This document shows, one piece after another, positions 31,750 to 42,809 of a stretch of DNA of 64,000 bases. The notes beneath the pieces are model-generated. The model was not told the DNA's origin. It saw only the letters and a list, made by a program, of their open reading frames with translations, and did not search any database. Position numbers and translations under genes: made by a program. Source of the stretch: Brachypterus glaber (Eukaryota > Arthropoda > Insecta > Coleoptera > Kateretidae); NCBI GenBank assembly GCA_958510825.1, contig OY294051.1:1860001-1924000 (forward strand), given 5' to 3'. Each line of letters begins with the position of its first letter. Positions within the stretch are counted from its first letter, which is position 1.

Positions 31750-32520
31750 CATACTATATAGTATAGTAGTAGTAGTAGTAAGGGTGGGGAGGCTACAAGC
31801 CAGGCAACTAGGCCATTATGGCCCTTTTTGCCAGCCCCGAGCTGTCCCAGCCACACATCTACCCTACTCCCTGCCTAAACCTGCCGGACCTCCTTATAAA
31901 GGTCGCGATATCTGTCCAGGCAAGGGTACGCAACTCCTCTCTTCGGAGAGTTGCCACTCCGAAGATCTCCTGTCGTATTCTGCCGAACCGATCGCATTGT
32001 CCTAGGAAATGGAAGGACGATTCTTCGTCTATCCCGCAACCCGAACAGACGGGGTCGTTACCAACCTTCATCTTGAACAGGTGCCTTCCTAGTCCACAGT
32101 GACCCGTGAGGATCCCTGTGAGTTGGCTGATCGTGGCTCGGCTTCTTCCTAGTAGCCACGCGGTTTTTGACTTGCTTGGACCGGAAAGGAAGTCCTTTGC
32201 CTGTCTGCAGTTCGTGACCGTTGACCAGCTTTCCCTTAGTTTTTCTCCAGCCCACGTGTTGAGGGCTGATGTGACTTGTTTCCTTGTAATACCAAGCATG
32301 GGTTCGGGTCCCATGCACGGAGTTTCGGCTCCGAGCCTGGCAAGTTCGTCTGCCTTCTCGTTGCCTGGTATCCCGCTGTGTCCAGGGACCCATACAAGGT
32401 GGACTCTTTTGTTCCTCGCTAGCTCCTCCAGGGCTTCTATGCATTCCTGCACAAGACTGGATCTTGTGCTGGGTGCACTGAGAGCCTTCAGGGCTGCTTG
32501 GCTGTCGGAGCACATATATT
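31750..32520 (-). mobile_element. 5'-truncated I-superfamily-type LINE
   Basis: The 3' end is a (CTA)n tail at 31757-31779, preceded by a 3' end shared with the SINE at 25228-25784. The only coding part left is the RNase H and C-terminal region. It inserted next to the CACGGAAAG MITE. GC content is visibly higher than that of the surroundings. Confidence 0.85.
31859..32515 (-). pseudogene. LINE RNase H domain and C-terminal region
   Basis: The open frame of 218 codons starts inside the protein. RNase H motifs: SDSQAALKAL (aspartate) and WVPGHSGIPGNEKADELAR (histidine, asparagine, aspartate), within residues 3-80. The C-terminal region has a CCHC-like motif with spacing CSGCG...HFLGQC. An RNase H after reverse transcriptase occurs in I, R1, LOA and related LINE clades; the exact clade is not assigned. 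The endonuclease and reverse transcriptase domains are missing. The frame is uninterrupted to its stop at 31859. Confidence 0.85.
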
Positions 32521-33641
32521 TATGAAAAATCTTGCCTTACATACTTAGTAGTAATATGTATACAACACAAGTTTTTGGACTTTTTATTGACTTTTTGAAA
32601 AATATGTTTGGCAGGTTTAAAATTTTTAATTTGGTTTAAATATTTACTATACCTACCTCTTAATCTAGAATCACGATATTTGGCAAACATATTCTTTATA
32701 AAAATCTAAAATATAGCCGGGAGAAAATGATAAAACTGGTTACCAGATCTTAAACTGTTAAAATAATAATAAACATCAGAGCTTTTTTGTAAAATTCAAA
32801 ACAACAACTTTATTATCTAATTAAAAGGAATCAAAGTAGGTCTTTAGTTTTACATATATACCAAATTTTATGTAATAAAAATTATATTTTAAATTCTTTT
32901 TTTCCAACTGTTGGAATTCAACATGTCAAAACAATAACTCAAAAATGCATTTCAAAATAAATAAATTTTTACTAATAGTTTAACTTAAAAGAAAGAACAT
33001 AAACTGAGCAATAAAAATGATTAGATTATTTTTTCTAAACTATTCAATGAATTTAAGCTCTTAGGGATATCTGTAAAAATAAAGATTTATTGATAGTTAC
33101 AAAAAGGTTTTAAAACTTGTAATGAATGTTTTTTCAAACTTTTTTTGTATTTTAGTTTTTTTCCCTACTAGAAAATCCCTAGGGCATAAAACTTTACACT
33201 GTAATGTCTATGAAATATCTTGAGGACTTTAAAAAGGGCTTTTTTTAAGAAAAGCTACTGGGCGATATCAGTGTTAGATCTATTAGTTTCCAAGATTTAG
33301 GCATTTTAATAAATGTTTACATATTTATACATTTTTGATGTAAAATTTTGACAGTAGTAAAATTAATTTTAATTAATTTTTCTTTTAATAAGTTTCTGAT
33401 AACGGTGCGGCCAGAAAAACAATCCGATAAAGCTACAAAGAAAAAACAAAATGAAATGGTGCCAAAAATACAGTAAAAGTGAAGTCATTTTGATATCTTA
33501 TTTTATAAACTCCTCATTTTTCCACTGGTCTAGAAAAAGTATCCGTTTCATATTTTTTCAGTTAGTAATCCGCGGGAAAGCAAAATGTTCTGGGATCTTG
33601 ACTGCACCACTAAAGAAGTGTTACTTCGTTGCGTCTCCAGC
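32521..33641. other. AT-rich, no gene seen
   Basis: Contains a diverged copy of the phrase AATCTAGATTCTCGATATTT found at 31282. The 33600-33640 stretch is paralogous to 34725-34755. No host protein recognised. Confidence 0.4.
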
Positions 33642-33643
33642 TA

Positions 33644-34500
33644 CACTGAAAGAAATTACATTGAAAAGGTGTAAAAAATACACTCTATAAATGTGTAAAT
33701 TTTACGCCTTTATATAAATGTACATCAACATTGATGTGACACTACACACGTGAGGTGATTTTGACCTAGAGTGTGTATTTTTACATCCATACCTTCTGCA
33801 ACAATACACTCGGAGCTCAAGAAAGTGTATTTTTATAAACATACCTTTAGCAGCAATACACCCGAAGTGTAAAAATCACACTTCTGATGTACAAGCCAGC
33901 CAATCGCGGGCGTTAAGCTAGTCACGTGACTCGAGAAGCCATAATCCCTGCTTTATCGAGTCTGGTGGCTGTCGACCATTATAATTGTTTACGTTTGTAA
34001 GAGCGTACGTATAGTTTTGTGTGTGCTAGATTTTTTAAAGAAATAATTGGTAAGTGTTGATTAAAAGTAAATATTTAAAAAGTGTGATTAATACAATATC
34101 CTTAAAACATATATTTTATAATATTTTACTTATTTAGGCGGTAACACTGGCCTGCAAATTTTGAGTTGTTAAGACTTGTGTATGTTTTCTGTTTCTATTT
34201 TATATTGGTACTTTTTGTAACGCTGATTACGAATATACGTTTTATTTTTCTGTTGAGTAGTTTTTCCATAATAAAACACTATTCATAAATAGAAAAATAA
34301 CAAAATGGTTATTCTATTTTTTTTTAATAAATCGAAGGGTTTTAGGTAAAAAGCTCTAGCCACAGTGTGTAAACTTTACATACTGGATGTAAAAATACAA
34401 TACACACCGCATTTATATTAACGCTTCGAGTGTAAATTCACATCAGCAGCAGCTGCAAGTAAATTACACATGCACGTGGATGTAAAATTTTTTCTCAGTG
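33644..34500. mobile_element. CACTGAAAG TA-inserting element
   Basis: 857 bases with ends CACTGAAAGAAATTACA and TGTAAAATTTTTTCTCAGTG. TA lies on both sides (33642-33643 and 34501-34502). The paralogous stretch at 34735-34790 has a single TA at the same point (CTGCTAGCAGG), which is the empty site. Subterminal TGTAAATTTTACGCC-type motifs are frequent. No transposase recognised. Confidence 0.85.
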
Positions 34501-35008
34501 TAGCAGGTCAGCTTGCCTTTAACTTCACCGAAATAAAAAATTTAAAAAAAAATAAATTAAAAAAAGGTGAAAAACTAATTTTCAATTAAAAACATATTTA
34601 AAAAAATTCACGAAAGTTAAAAAAAAAACGAAGAGTTTTTACCCAGAAATTATTAATTTGTTCGAAAAAAAATTCTTTGATTTATTTTATTTTAAATGAA
34701 ATACTTGGTTTTGTGTTTACTTCAGTACTGCAGAAGTGTGACTCTGTTAAGTCTCCTGCTAGCAGGCCAGCTTGTCTTTAACTCCCCCACTAAGAAACGA
34801 GAAAATAAAACACTCGAGATGATGGTAATACTTGTTCGACCAGTCTTATAGGAAAACTTTTTCCGTTTAGTTGGTTTCTTTAGTTTATGGCCCTCATTTT
34901 CCATATACCGGGAGATTTTATAGACAAGAACAACAGCATACACGCAAAAAAAAATACCGTTTAAATATTCCATCAATCTATTTTCTAATCATCGTACAGA
35001 GTGGTATT

Positions 35009-35048
35009 GGTAGACTACAGTTTCGGGCCGCTGGCCCTCTTCAGTACC
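35009..35048 (-). ncRNA. Hammerhead ribozyme motif
   Basis: On the minus strand: GGTA, then the core CTGAAGA (35038-35044), stem II GGGCC-AGC-GGCCC, GAAA, a short stem III (AC-TGTA-GT), then C before the predicted cleavage and TACC. GGTA and TACC form helix I. All invariant core positions of the hammerhead are present. Cleavage activity is inferred. Confidence 0.78.
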
Positions 35049-35363
35049 AAGAGTCAACTCTGCAAGCTGATTAAGAAAATATTTGTTGAATTTATTCACT
35101 AAATGAATAATGGCATGAGATTGATGTACTCTTGCGCGCCATCTATTGCTAGATGTAGACAACTACTCATTAATTCTCCTAATCCTGGAGACTTTAAATG
35201 GTAGCAAGTTGAAAACAACTTGTATATCTCAAGCACAGTACTCACTAAAATGTGTGGTTAGTAGTAAATTTTAAGGAACAGAAATTTATAATTTTAAACA
35301 AAATTATAAAAATATTTAAATATTTCATCAATCTATTTTCTAATCATCGTACAGAGTGATATT

Positions 35364-35403
35364 GGTAGACCGCAGAGTCGGGCTGCTGGCCCTCTTCAAA
35401 AAG
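35364..35403 (-). ncRNA. Decayed hammerhead motif
   Basis: Second copy of the motif 358 bases away. The core has changed to TTGAAGA and the GAAA to GACT, so it should be inactive. Stem II remains (GGGC/GCCC). Confidence 0.6.
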
Positions 35404-35466
35404 CCATCAGCAGAAAAAATGGTTTTAAAGTATTTGGAAAAATTTATCGTGGCTAACAACAATTTA

Positions 35467-36088
35467 AGGTCGATTCAGGCATAATTATCACTAACTACAC
35501 TAAACTGAATTAAGAAATTAAGAAATTAACAAAATTAAGAAACATAACCTTAAATTATATAATACATTTTCCGTGGTATTATTATCAATTATCAATTAAG
35601 ATAAAAGAAAAAATATAGCATAAAATAATAATAGAATCTTAAAATACACCATAGAAAAAGAATTTCTGAAATACACAAACTTTAGTGCAACATTTTATAA
35701 AGAATCGTTATCCAAGTATCAAAATAAAAATGAAGATGGCGACACATCTGTATTTTAAAAATTCCTACATTTTCAGACTTAAGGAAAAACACAGTAATTA
35801 CATAAAAAAATAAAAGGTACTTTTGGAGATAAGTAGGTTTTAAAACACGATTTTTAGACCCAACAACTGCAAATATAGTAATAATGGTCCTACGCAATAG
35901 ATAATTGTTTTTTTTTACTTATTCAGTCGTATTTACACATGCCTATTATCTATTTAGCAGTTACCTTATTGTTGCATACCACGGAAAATTTATTATAAAA
36001 TTTGAGGTTATGTTTCTTAATTTTGTTAATTTTTTAATTTATTAATTCAGTTTAGTGTAGTTAGTGATAATTATGTCTGAATCGACCT
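35467..36088. mobile_element. AGGTCGATTC TIR element, Harbinger-like duplication
   Basis: Arms of about 118 bases start AGGTCGATTCAGGCATAATT and end in its inverse. TTA lies on both sides (35464-35466 and 36089-36091), as in PIF/Harbinger elements. The 390-base centre has no protein. Confidence 0.75.
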
Positions 36089-36092
36089 TTAA

Positions 36093-36404
36093 TCAAATAA
36101 ATCTTTCTTTGTGTGTAGATAAATTAATTTTCCAATGCTTTTCCATCTCAATTAAAGGAAAGCAACAATAAATCAGAATCAGACCACATAGAGCATTGTA
36201 TTTTTTTTTCGCAAACCCACTGTTGCTATGTAATCAAGTGTGCCTGTCCTAGCAATTACGTTGAACAATACTTTGCATATATTATTACCAGAATACAATC
36301 CATGTCAGGCCTATTATTAATGGTTAATTTGTATTGCTCTGCCGTGATGATGCAGAACAGCGTAATATAGGTTTGGTCACGTGATGTTAAAGGCGTGGCT
36401 TCAT
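36093..36404. other. No feature recognised
   Basis: Moderately AT-rich, with no open frame of interest and no shared repeat. Confidence 0.4.
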
Positions 36405-36712
36405 TTTCTACTTCATGTTTTTTTCTATTTATTCTTCATCTTTTTCTTCATTTTTTTCATTTTCCTATTGAGTTTCTTCAACTTTTTCTTCATTTTCTTC
36501 TTCCTTTTGTTCCTTATTTTCTTCTTCAATTTATTCTTCGGTTTTTTTTTTCATTTTCTTCTTTAACTTTGTCTTCATTTTCTTCCTCAGCTTTTTCTTA
36601 ATCTTCTTCTTCAACTCTTTCTTCATTTTCTTCTTTAACTTTTTTTTCTTTCTCTTTTTTATTTTCTTCTTAATTTTATTCTACATTTTCTCCTTCATTT
36701 TTTTTTCAATAT
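36405..36712. repeat. Polypyrimidine tract
   Basis: About 300 bases are almost entirely T and C on the plus strand, built from TTCTTCATTT-like units. The overlapping open frames encode only phenylalanine-, leucine- and serine-rich low complexity and are not genes. Confidence 0.85.
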
Positions 36713-36831
36713 CTTTATATCAGAAATTTTTTTTCAAAGTAGATCTGGATCCAATTGCTTATGTTTCTTATTCTTCCTTGACATTTTGTTCTGCAAATAA
36801 GATGTAATTTAATCTCGAGTTTAATTATTAA

Positions 36832-37085
36832 CCCATTAAGGACGGACCGACTTTCTTTATTCTTTTTTATTGGGTAGATTCAAAGGTACAGAGTCATGTA
36901 GAGCCCCAAATAAGCTTCAAGCTTGTCGCGCGCTTCTGCGTAGGACGGCAGCCTTCCGAAGCTGTTGCATAGGAAGTAGTACATGTAAGGCAGGCGGCCC
37001 TCAATATTGGTTGTGGAAACCGTACGGTACGGTACGGTCCGTACCGGTATACCGGTACCGCGGTACGTCAGCCGTCCTTAATGGG
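36832..37085. mobile_element. piggyBac-like MITE
   Basis: TTAA (36828-36831) then CCCATTAAGGACGG, and the inverse CCGTCCTTAATGGG then TTAA (37086-37089). The TTAA duplication and the CCC/GGG ends fit piggyBac. The right half has a dense run of GGTAC/GTACC palindromes at 37018-37066. 254 bases, non-coding. Confidence 0.88.
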
Positions 37086-37257
37086 TTAAGCAATTTTTTA
37101 CGATTACTACTGGAGCCATAATTTTGCCGCCATTTGCAAATTAAACGACTTATGCTGTCATTTAACGGAGAGAAACTCTACCGTTTCCATATTACAGGAC
37201 GGATTTATTTTGAATTTTGGCTATACATAAAAGTAGGTTCCTGTTTACCTCTGCATA

Positions 37258-37665
37258 TAGTAATAATAATATATATTTATTCCAACCACTAAAGGATCAT
37301 ATACAAAAAAAAAATACAATTGAAAATAAAAATAAGAGCATATACATATATACATGAAAAATAATTAACATAAAACCTAAGAAAAGCATAAGAGGCGCCA
37401 GTTAGCGATTACTGGAGATTGCCAGAAGACGTCAGATTCTATTAAGGCTTTAAGCAGGGTGTTGGTAGACAACTTCCAGCGATGTACGTAGCTAGAGAGT
37501 TTTTTACGGCGTAGAGCATCCAAAGTATCTACACGAGCAAGCGCAAACATTTCCGAGGCACTATTATATCTCGGAAGTCGGTACAGGATGCGAAAGGCAT
37601 CATTAAAACATGTACGCAGGGTACGCCATGATGCGGCGGTATGGTTACACCAAAGTCTATATAGT
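37258..37665 (-). mobile_element. 5'-truncated LINE
   Basis: Minus-strand order: the C-terminal end of a LINE reverse transcriptase protein, a stop at 37377-37379, about 110 bases of 3' untranslated sequence and a (TTA)n-like end near 37262. A possible short duplication (ATATAGTA) flanks it near 37256 and 37664. Confidence 0.75.
37377..37664 (-). pseudogene. LINE reverse transcriptase C-terminal fragment
   Basis: About 95 codons without an internal stop. The segments FNDAFRILYRLPRYNSASEM and LDALRRKKLSSYVHRW resemble the thumb-side tail of non-LTR reverse transcriptases. This layout (LPR, SAS, a basic RRK block, a tryptophan near the end) is familiar from CR1/L2- and Jockey-related elements; the clade is not resolved. 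The catalytic part is missing. Confidence 0.7.
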
Positions 37666-38571
37666 ATAGTATCTTAGATAGACTACTATCCGAAATTAGG
37701 AAACCATGTGAAAGTAGGCGTCTTTCCTATACATACAGGAGAAGGAAGTAAATGAAAAATTCGCAAAAAAATTAGAAATACCTAAAATTGGTCATTTTTC
37801 TTAACAATTTTATAAACTGCTTCTGTTTCATTTGATTTTAAAGTTAAAGTTTTTCGTGAATTATTATCAGCAACGTTTTGCCAAAAAATTGACCTGTCAT
37901 TTACCTGTGGTAATTTACCTTACGTGTTGCTGCGTTGGGAAGGAAGTATAGCATGCAACGTGTAAAATTAAAGTGATTGTGAAATTGAATGGTGCTCTCT
38001 GTTTTGTTGGCCGAGTTCAAAAAACTGCAACTGGGTCACGATCAGCCAGAGTTAACCCATGGGCGCACCTTTGGTGCTGATTTTTTCTTCTTGGCCAATT
38101 TTTATACTCCCTGCAGAATTAATTCAATTTTCTATGCGCCAATGTAAAACAATTTACACTACGTTTTACCCGACTACGGCAATGATTTGTTCATGTATTA
38201 TAATCACTGGTTGGACTGTCAAGTCGATGCTCTTTTTACATAGTGATTCACTTAGAACAGAAAATAAATTGTAAAAAAACTGTAAAAAATTTGAATTTTT
38301 GTTTTCGAAAAAAGAGTTATTTTTTTGGAAACAAAACAAAAAAAGTTACAATTCTATGTAAAAACAGCATCGAAATCCCGATACCCTCGACACCCCGGCT
38401 AGTGTAAGTTCTATTTACTTAAAAAAAATGAAGGGTGGAAAAACAATGAGGTTCCATTTTTTAAAAGTTGAGAAAAACGAAATTTAAAGTTTAGCAACTA
38501 CTGGTGAAATAGTTTTTAATGACTTTTAGAGTTCTTTCTCTCGGTCAAAAATTCATTAGAACCCCATGTTG
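37666..38571. other. No gene seen
   Basis: Short open frames only; none has recognisable protein. Confidence 0.4.
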
Positions 38572-38742
38572 AATCCAGATGTAAATAAGACAACTTAAAC
38601 TCTCTTTTTGATTATGTCTGATATTTGTAACTTTTAAAATGTCGGCAAAGGGCATAGGGCTTTTTTTTAATGAAAAGTGTCTTATTTATGAGTTCCAAAT
38701 CTGAAGTCGATAACTTAGGTCGTTTAAAAGTTAAGAGGAAGG
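38572..38742. repeat. Repeat R as an inverted pair
   Basis: The left half GTAAATAAGACAACTTAAAC matches 3208. The right half GTTTAAAAGTTAAGAGG is the inverse of the CCTCTTAACTTTTGAA block at 3153. The two halves form a palindromic unit. Confidence 0.6.
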
Positions 38743-38842
38743 ATGGGTTATTTTTGGATTTCACTGTATGTATGTGGTTTTAGAGTCTATAAACGACTGA
38801 ACCTAGTTCACTCGATCGGTTTTTACTTTTGTCTCATTACTT

Positions 38843-38922
38843 TTCTTGTGGTTTGGTGGTTAGTCGGTTCGGTTTTGGACGTTCTCGTCAGGCGCCCGAA
38901 CCGACCAACCACCAACATACAA
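38843..38922. repeat. Palindrome
   Basis: TTGGTGGTTAGTCGGTTCGG pairs with CCGAACCGACCAACCACCAA with a spacer of about 30 bases. No family recognised. Confidence 0.7.
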
Positions 38923-38952
38923 AAAAACTAACTAGAAAAAGCAACAACCGAT

Positions 38953-39236
38953 CAGGAATGCCAATCTTTTACACAAGAATCGATTCTGAGGATCGATTTA
39001 AATCGATACTAAAAACCCGATCGATTCTCAAAGAATCGATCTTCGATTTTTTTAATAATTGTATAAAACAAACCAGTGAAAATCAATAAATAGACAAAAA
39101 GATTTATTCTATAAGATTGATTCAAAGAAAAAAGAATCGTATATGAAAAAATTTAAAATAAAAAAATCGATTCAAAAAATCGATTGTTTTAAAAGAATCG
39201 ATCTTTTAAAAAATTAATTAAAAATCGGCATCCCGG
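38953..39236. mobile_element. hAT-like MITE C, packed with ATCGATT motifs
   Basis: 284 bases bounded by CAGGAATGCC and GGCATCCCGG. The exact 8-bp duplication CAACCGAT is at 38945-38952 and 39237-39244. The interior carries many copies of ATCGATT/AATCGAT on both strands. Non-coding. Confidence 0.88.
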
Positions 39237-39244
39237 CAACCGAT

Positions 39245-40012
39245 CAAGTGGTCCTAACTGGATCCATAAATTTGATGAATGAGATCTTAGAAGCAGTTGC
39301 TTTTCACCCTTGAAACGAGCAACATGTACTTTTGGCAAGAATTATGTAATCCGTTAATCGGATTTAATTTTTAGCATCAAGTGTTTTAGTATAGTTATTT
39401 ATTTATTTGCTATCTTAGATATGCCCTGGATTCGATTTTATATATTTTATAGTGATTGTATGGATGATGTGCAGTAAAATGACGAACATGTGATTATATT
39501 GGAGTAAGACGAGAATTTTATGTTTTTTAATCATTTATAATGCTGATAAATTTGATTTGGAAGCAACAAACACGTGAAGACGTTTTTATACGTACAGAAT
39601 TTTTTTTTATACTAGCGCATGCGCAAATATAATTACAAATTAGAAAAAACGGCCTTGTCAACAGCTAACACAACCAACAGCAAACACGAAAAGGAAAGCA
39701 GGAAAAGAAAAAGAAAAGGTCTTACAGAAGACTGGAAATGTTCTATAATAAAAACAGGAGTGGGCACGAGTCCAAGCCAGACAAGAACCACTCTTGGTGA
39801 ATTGAGTAACTAAGAGGGATCTGGCTAATTATCTCACTGAGAAAAGGCCAAAAAAAGGAAGAAGAAGAAGATATTAGAAGATTTACTTTGATCTAAAAGT
39901 AAAAGTCCAAACCTCCTAACGTGATCATCTGAAAAAGCAAAATTGAGGTGTCATATTGCCATATTGTTTATATAAAAAATGATATATTGAGTGACTCAAT
40001 TTGACTCACGAT
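39245..40012. other. No gene seen
   Basis: An open frame at 39619-39813 encodes a lysine-rich stretch; it has no domain and is probably chance. Confidence 0.4.
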
Positions 40013-40020
40013 GGTGGATT

Positions 40021-40697
40021 CATAAACAAGGAAAGACCTCCAAAGCCGTTGCGGAAAAGCGTGATAAATGTGCCTTGCGCATCTGCGGTAAACTTTCACA
40101 TGCGCACTATTATTGTTGTTTTTGACAAGTATTTTTTAACCTTAGTTTTATGTGTCAGATAAAAATGGTAAAAAATGCAACAAAAAACAATAAATATCTA
40201 CGAAGAAACGTCAAAATAATTTTTTTAATTTATTTTATAAGAATTTTTCGAGGTGTGTTTGAATTTCGGGATTTTGTACACCTACTTTGAGTACACCAGG
40301 GATTGACCCTTTGCTCTTCATAAAGCAACAATACAGGTCATGTTTAAAGTTATAAACAAATGCAGCAAAAAAACAATTAAAACACAGTAGAAGTCGAAAA
40401 ATGAACAGAAACAAACGACGATCTGACAGTATAAACAAACTACTAATAATTCGCCACCCCAGTATTGGTTTGCTATATCTCTATTTTCAAAATTTTGAGA
40501 TTTTTACTGGAAGATTTTTGTAGATACGACAAATGAATACTGGTGACGAATTGTTTTACGACCGACAGTATTTCACAGCTGACAGAGATGCGTACTACGC
40601 AAGGTCAGATATATTGCGTTACGTCATTTCGCTGCCCCGTTCTGTCACAAAATAATCTTGCGCAGGCTGGTCTTTTAGTCCTCTTTTCTTCTCTATG
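40021..40697. mobile_element. hAT-like non-autonomous element A, copy 2
   Basis: 677 bases, collinear with 22555-23236. The exact 8-bp duplication GGTGGATT is at 40013-40020 and 40698-40705. Confidence 0.9.
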
Positions 40698-40945
40698 GGT
40701 GGATTACACCCGGCGTCAAAGAATCTACTTTAGCCCACTGCAGAATCTCGACATATTCTGCCAATCTCATAGTTTACGTGGTATTTTTTGACTTGAAAGA
40801 TTAAAAGATAAACTGCAGCACCTAAAAACATTTCAATGAAAATTATGCAAAAATATAAAATTTAAATTTTTCACAGAACAGAACGCACATAATGTTATCG
40901 CTAATCAATCTCAAAAATTATAAAGAACAAATTTTAATTACAATA

Positions 40946-41972
40946 GGGTGGACCTTATTTTTTTTTGTTTTAAAGTTTTCATTCTGGTGTATCCAGAACA
41001 TCCTGAAAATATGAGGGTGATCAAACTTCTCTAAGGGTCCCAATTGGAGCCCTAAAATCGTGAAAAATCGTTAAAAATGGGATGTACTTTTTGTATGTGG
41101 AAAATTTCAAAGCCTTGAAATCTTAATTTGTTCTGTTTGAGTGTACAAAATTATGTGCCAAATTTCAAAATGATCAAAAGATTCATTCTATCAGGTGCCG
41201 AAAATTCGCCAAAGATGCCCCTAAAACATTAAATTTGATAAATTTCCACCATAAGGGTAAGAAACGCTAAAAAAACATTTAAAAAACATGTAAATCTGGA
41301 CTTACCTTAATTTTATTTAACGTATATTAATAGAATCTTTTAATAATTTTGAAATTTGGCATAATTTTGTACACTCAAAAAGAAAAAATTAAGATTTCAA
41401 GGCTTTTAAATTTTACACATACAAAAAGTACAGTCAATATTCAACGATTTTTTACCATTTCAAGATTTTAGAGGTCCAATGGAGCTCTCTACAACTAGAA
41501 TTATGAAACAAAAGACGTCTACCCTATCTCTATCTCATTTGTGCTACACTTTCCAGCCAACCAAATAAATACTGTATTTGTTTTTCATACAAGAAATACA
41601 GTATTTATATGGTTGGCCGGAAAGTGTAGCACTGAGCGGAACGAACGAACATAGCTAATGTGAATCTGTAGAATAAGATAATTCTACTAAAATTTAGATG
41701 GCGCCAGTAATTTCTTTAATAAAACAAATATAGTTACACTTTTCGCCCGGCCAAGTAAATATTGTATTTGTTCGACAAAGAACAAATACAGAATTTGTTT
41801 GGTTGGGTGGAAGTGGGAATGTATGTATGTCTTCTATCCTTTTTGGGTAGAACTTTTGTCCTTGTCTAATCTAACGGGAGAAATCGCCATTGGGATCCTT
41901 ACAGAAGTTTGATTGATGTTCTAGATACACCAGAATGAAAATTTTAAAACAACAAAAAAATAAGGTCCACCC
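40946..41972. mobile_element. GGGTGGACCTTAT TIR element with a nested MITE
   Basis: Inverted arms of several hundred bases begin GGGTGGACCTTATTTTTT and end in its inverse. TA lies on both sides (40944-40945 and 41973-41974), a mariner-like duplication. The right arm is interrupted by the MITE at 41481-41888, whose empty site survives in the left arm (41040-41046). Non-coding. Confidence 0.85.
41481..41888. mobile_element. GGAGCTCTCTACAAC MITE, copy 3 (nested)
   Basis: Inserted in the right arm of the element above. The left arm reads TCCAATTGGG where this copy has TCCAAT, then the MITE, then ATTGGG. AT is therefore the duplicated target (41479-41480 and 41889-41890). Confidence 0.9.
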
Positions 41973-41974
41973 TA

Positions 41975-42330
41975 ATGTTACAATTTTAATTTTGCAGGAA
42001 TTAAAATGTATAAAATTAAAAAAAAACATTGTTACAATTTCCAAATGGTTTAAACACTTTCTCAATATATTATGGCATTGTTATTTAAACAAAAAGGAAC
42101 ATAATCACGACAAAATCAAATTATATTTTTTTTACACAATGCGGTGTTTAATTATCTGGCTTTTTATTTCATAGTGCTTTTAATAAGAATATTTAATATT
42201 TTGTTAGGCAACAGTTAATGTTTAGCGTTTATGGTAAATGATGGATGGGCACGCAACTTCAAACTATGTTTTTTTTTTGCTTGGAAATTGCTGTCTGGTA
42301 AGTAGAGTTCTGTAATTAAATGTTCCATCA
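41975..42330. other. AT-rich, no gene seen
   Basis: One short open frame without recognisable protein. Confidence 0.4.
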
Positions 42331-42332
42331 AT

Positions 42333-42760
42333 GGAGCTCTCTACAACTAGAATTATGAAACAAAAGACGTCTACCCTATCTCTATCTCATTTGTGCTACA
42401 CTTTCCAGCCAACCAAATAAATACTGTATTTGTTTTTCATACAACAAATACAGTATTTATTTGGTTGGCCGGAAAGTCAGAGAGTTGTAGTCTCTGGGAA
42501 AGTGTAGCAGTGAGCGGCACGAACGAACATAGCTAATGTGAATCTGTAGAATAAGATAATACTACTAAAATTTAGATGGCGCCAGTAATTTCTTTAATAA
42601 TATAGTTACACTTTCCGCTCGGCCAAGTAAATATTGTATTTGTTCAACAAAGAACAAATACAGAATTTGTTTGGTTGGGTGGAAGTGGGAGTGTATGTAT
42701 GTCTTCTATCCTTTTTGGGTAGAACTTTTGTCCCTGTCTAATCTAACGGGAGAAATCGCC
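42333..42760. mobile_element. GGAGCTCTCTACAAC MITE, copy 4
   Basis: As the other copies, with AT at 42331-42332 and 42761-42762. It carries a small local insertion or duplication (AGAGAGTTGTAGTCTCTGGG, 42480-42499) after the first hairpin. Confidence 0.85.
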
Positions 42761-42809
42761 ATTCATTTTTTTTCAACTTTCATTAAAGTTATACAAATAT
42801 TAAATCATA

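Larger units (their letters stand above)
34964..35405 (-). repeat. Tandem 358-base repeat carrying hammerhead motifs
   Basis: The 50-base stretch at 34964-35014 (ATCAATCTATTTTCTAATCA, then TCGTACAGAGTG) recurs at 35322-35372. Each copy is followed by a ribozyme-like block read on the minus strand. The spacing is 358 bases. No coding sequence accompanies it. It could be a terminal-repeat remnant of a Penelope-like element or a retrozyme-like retroposon. Confidence 0.7.

Noticed and set aside
32058..32525. Other open frames over the LINE RNase H
   Set aside because: They overlap the recognisable minus-strand RNase H frame and have no motifs of their own.
36381..36601. Phenylalanine-rich open frames that look like membrane proteins
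   Set aside because: They are translations of the polypyrimidine tract.
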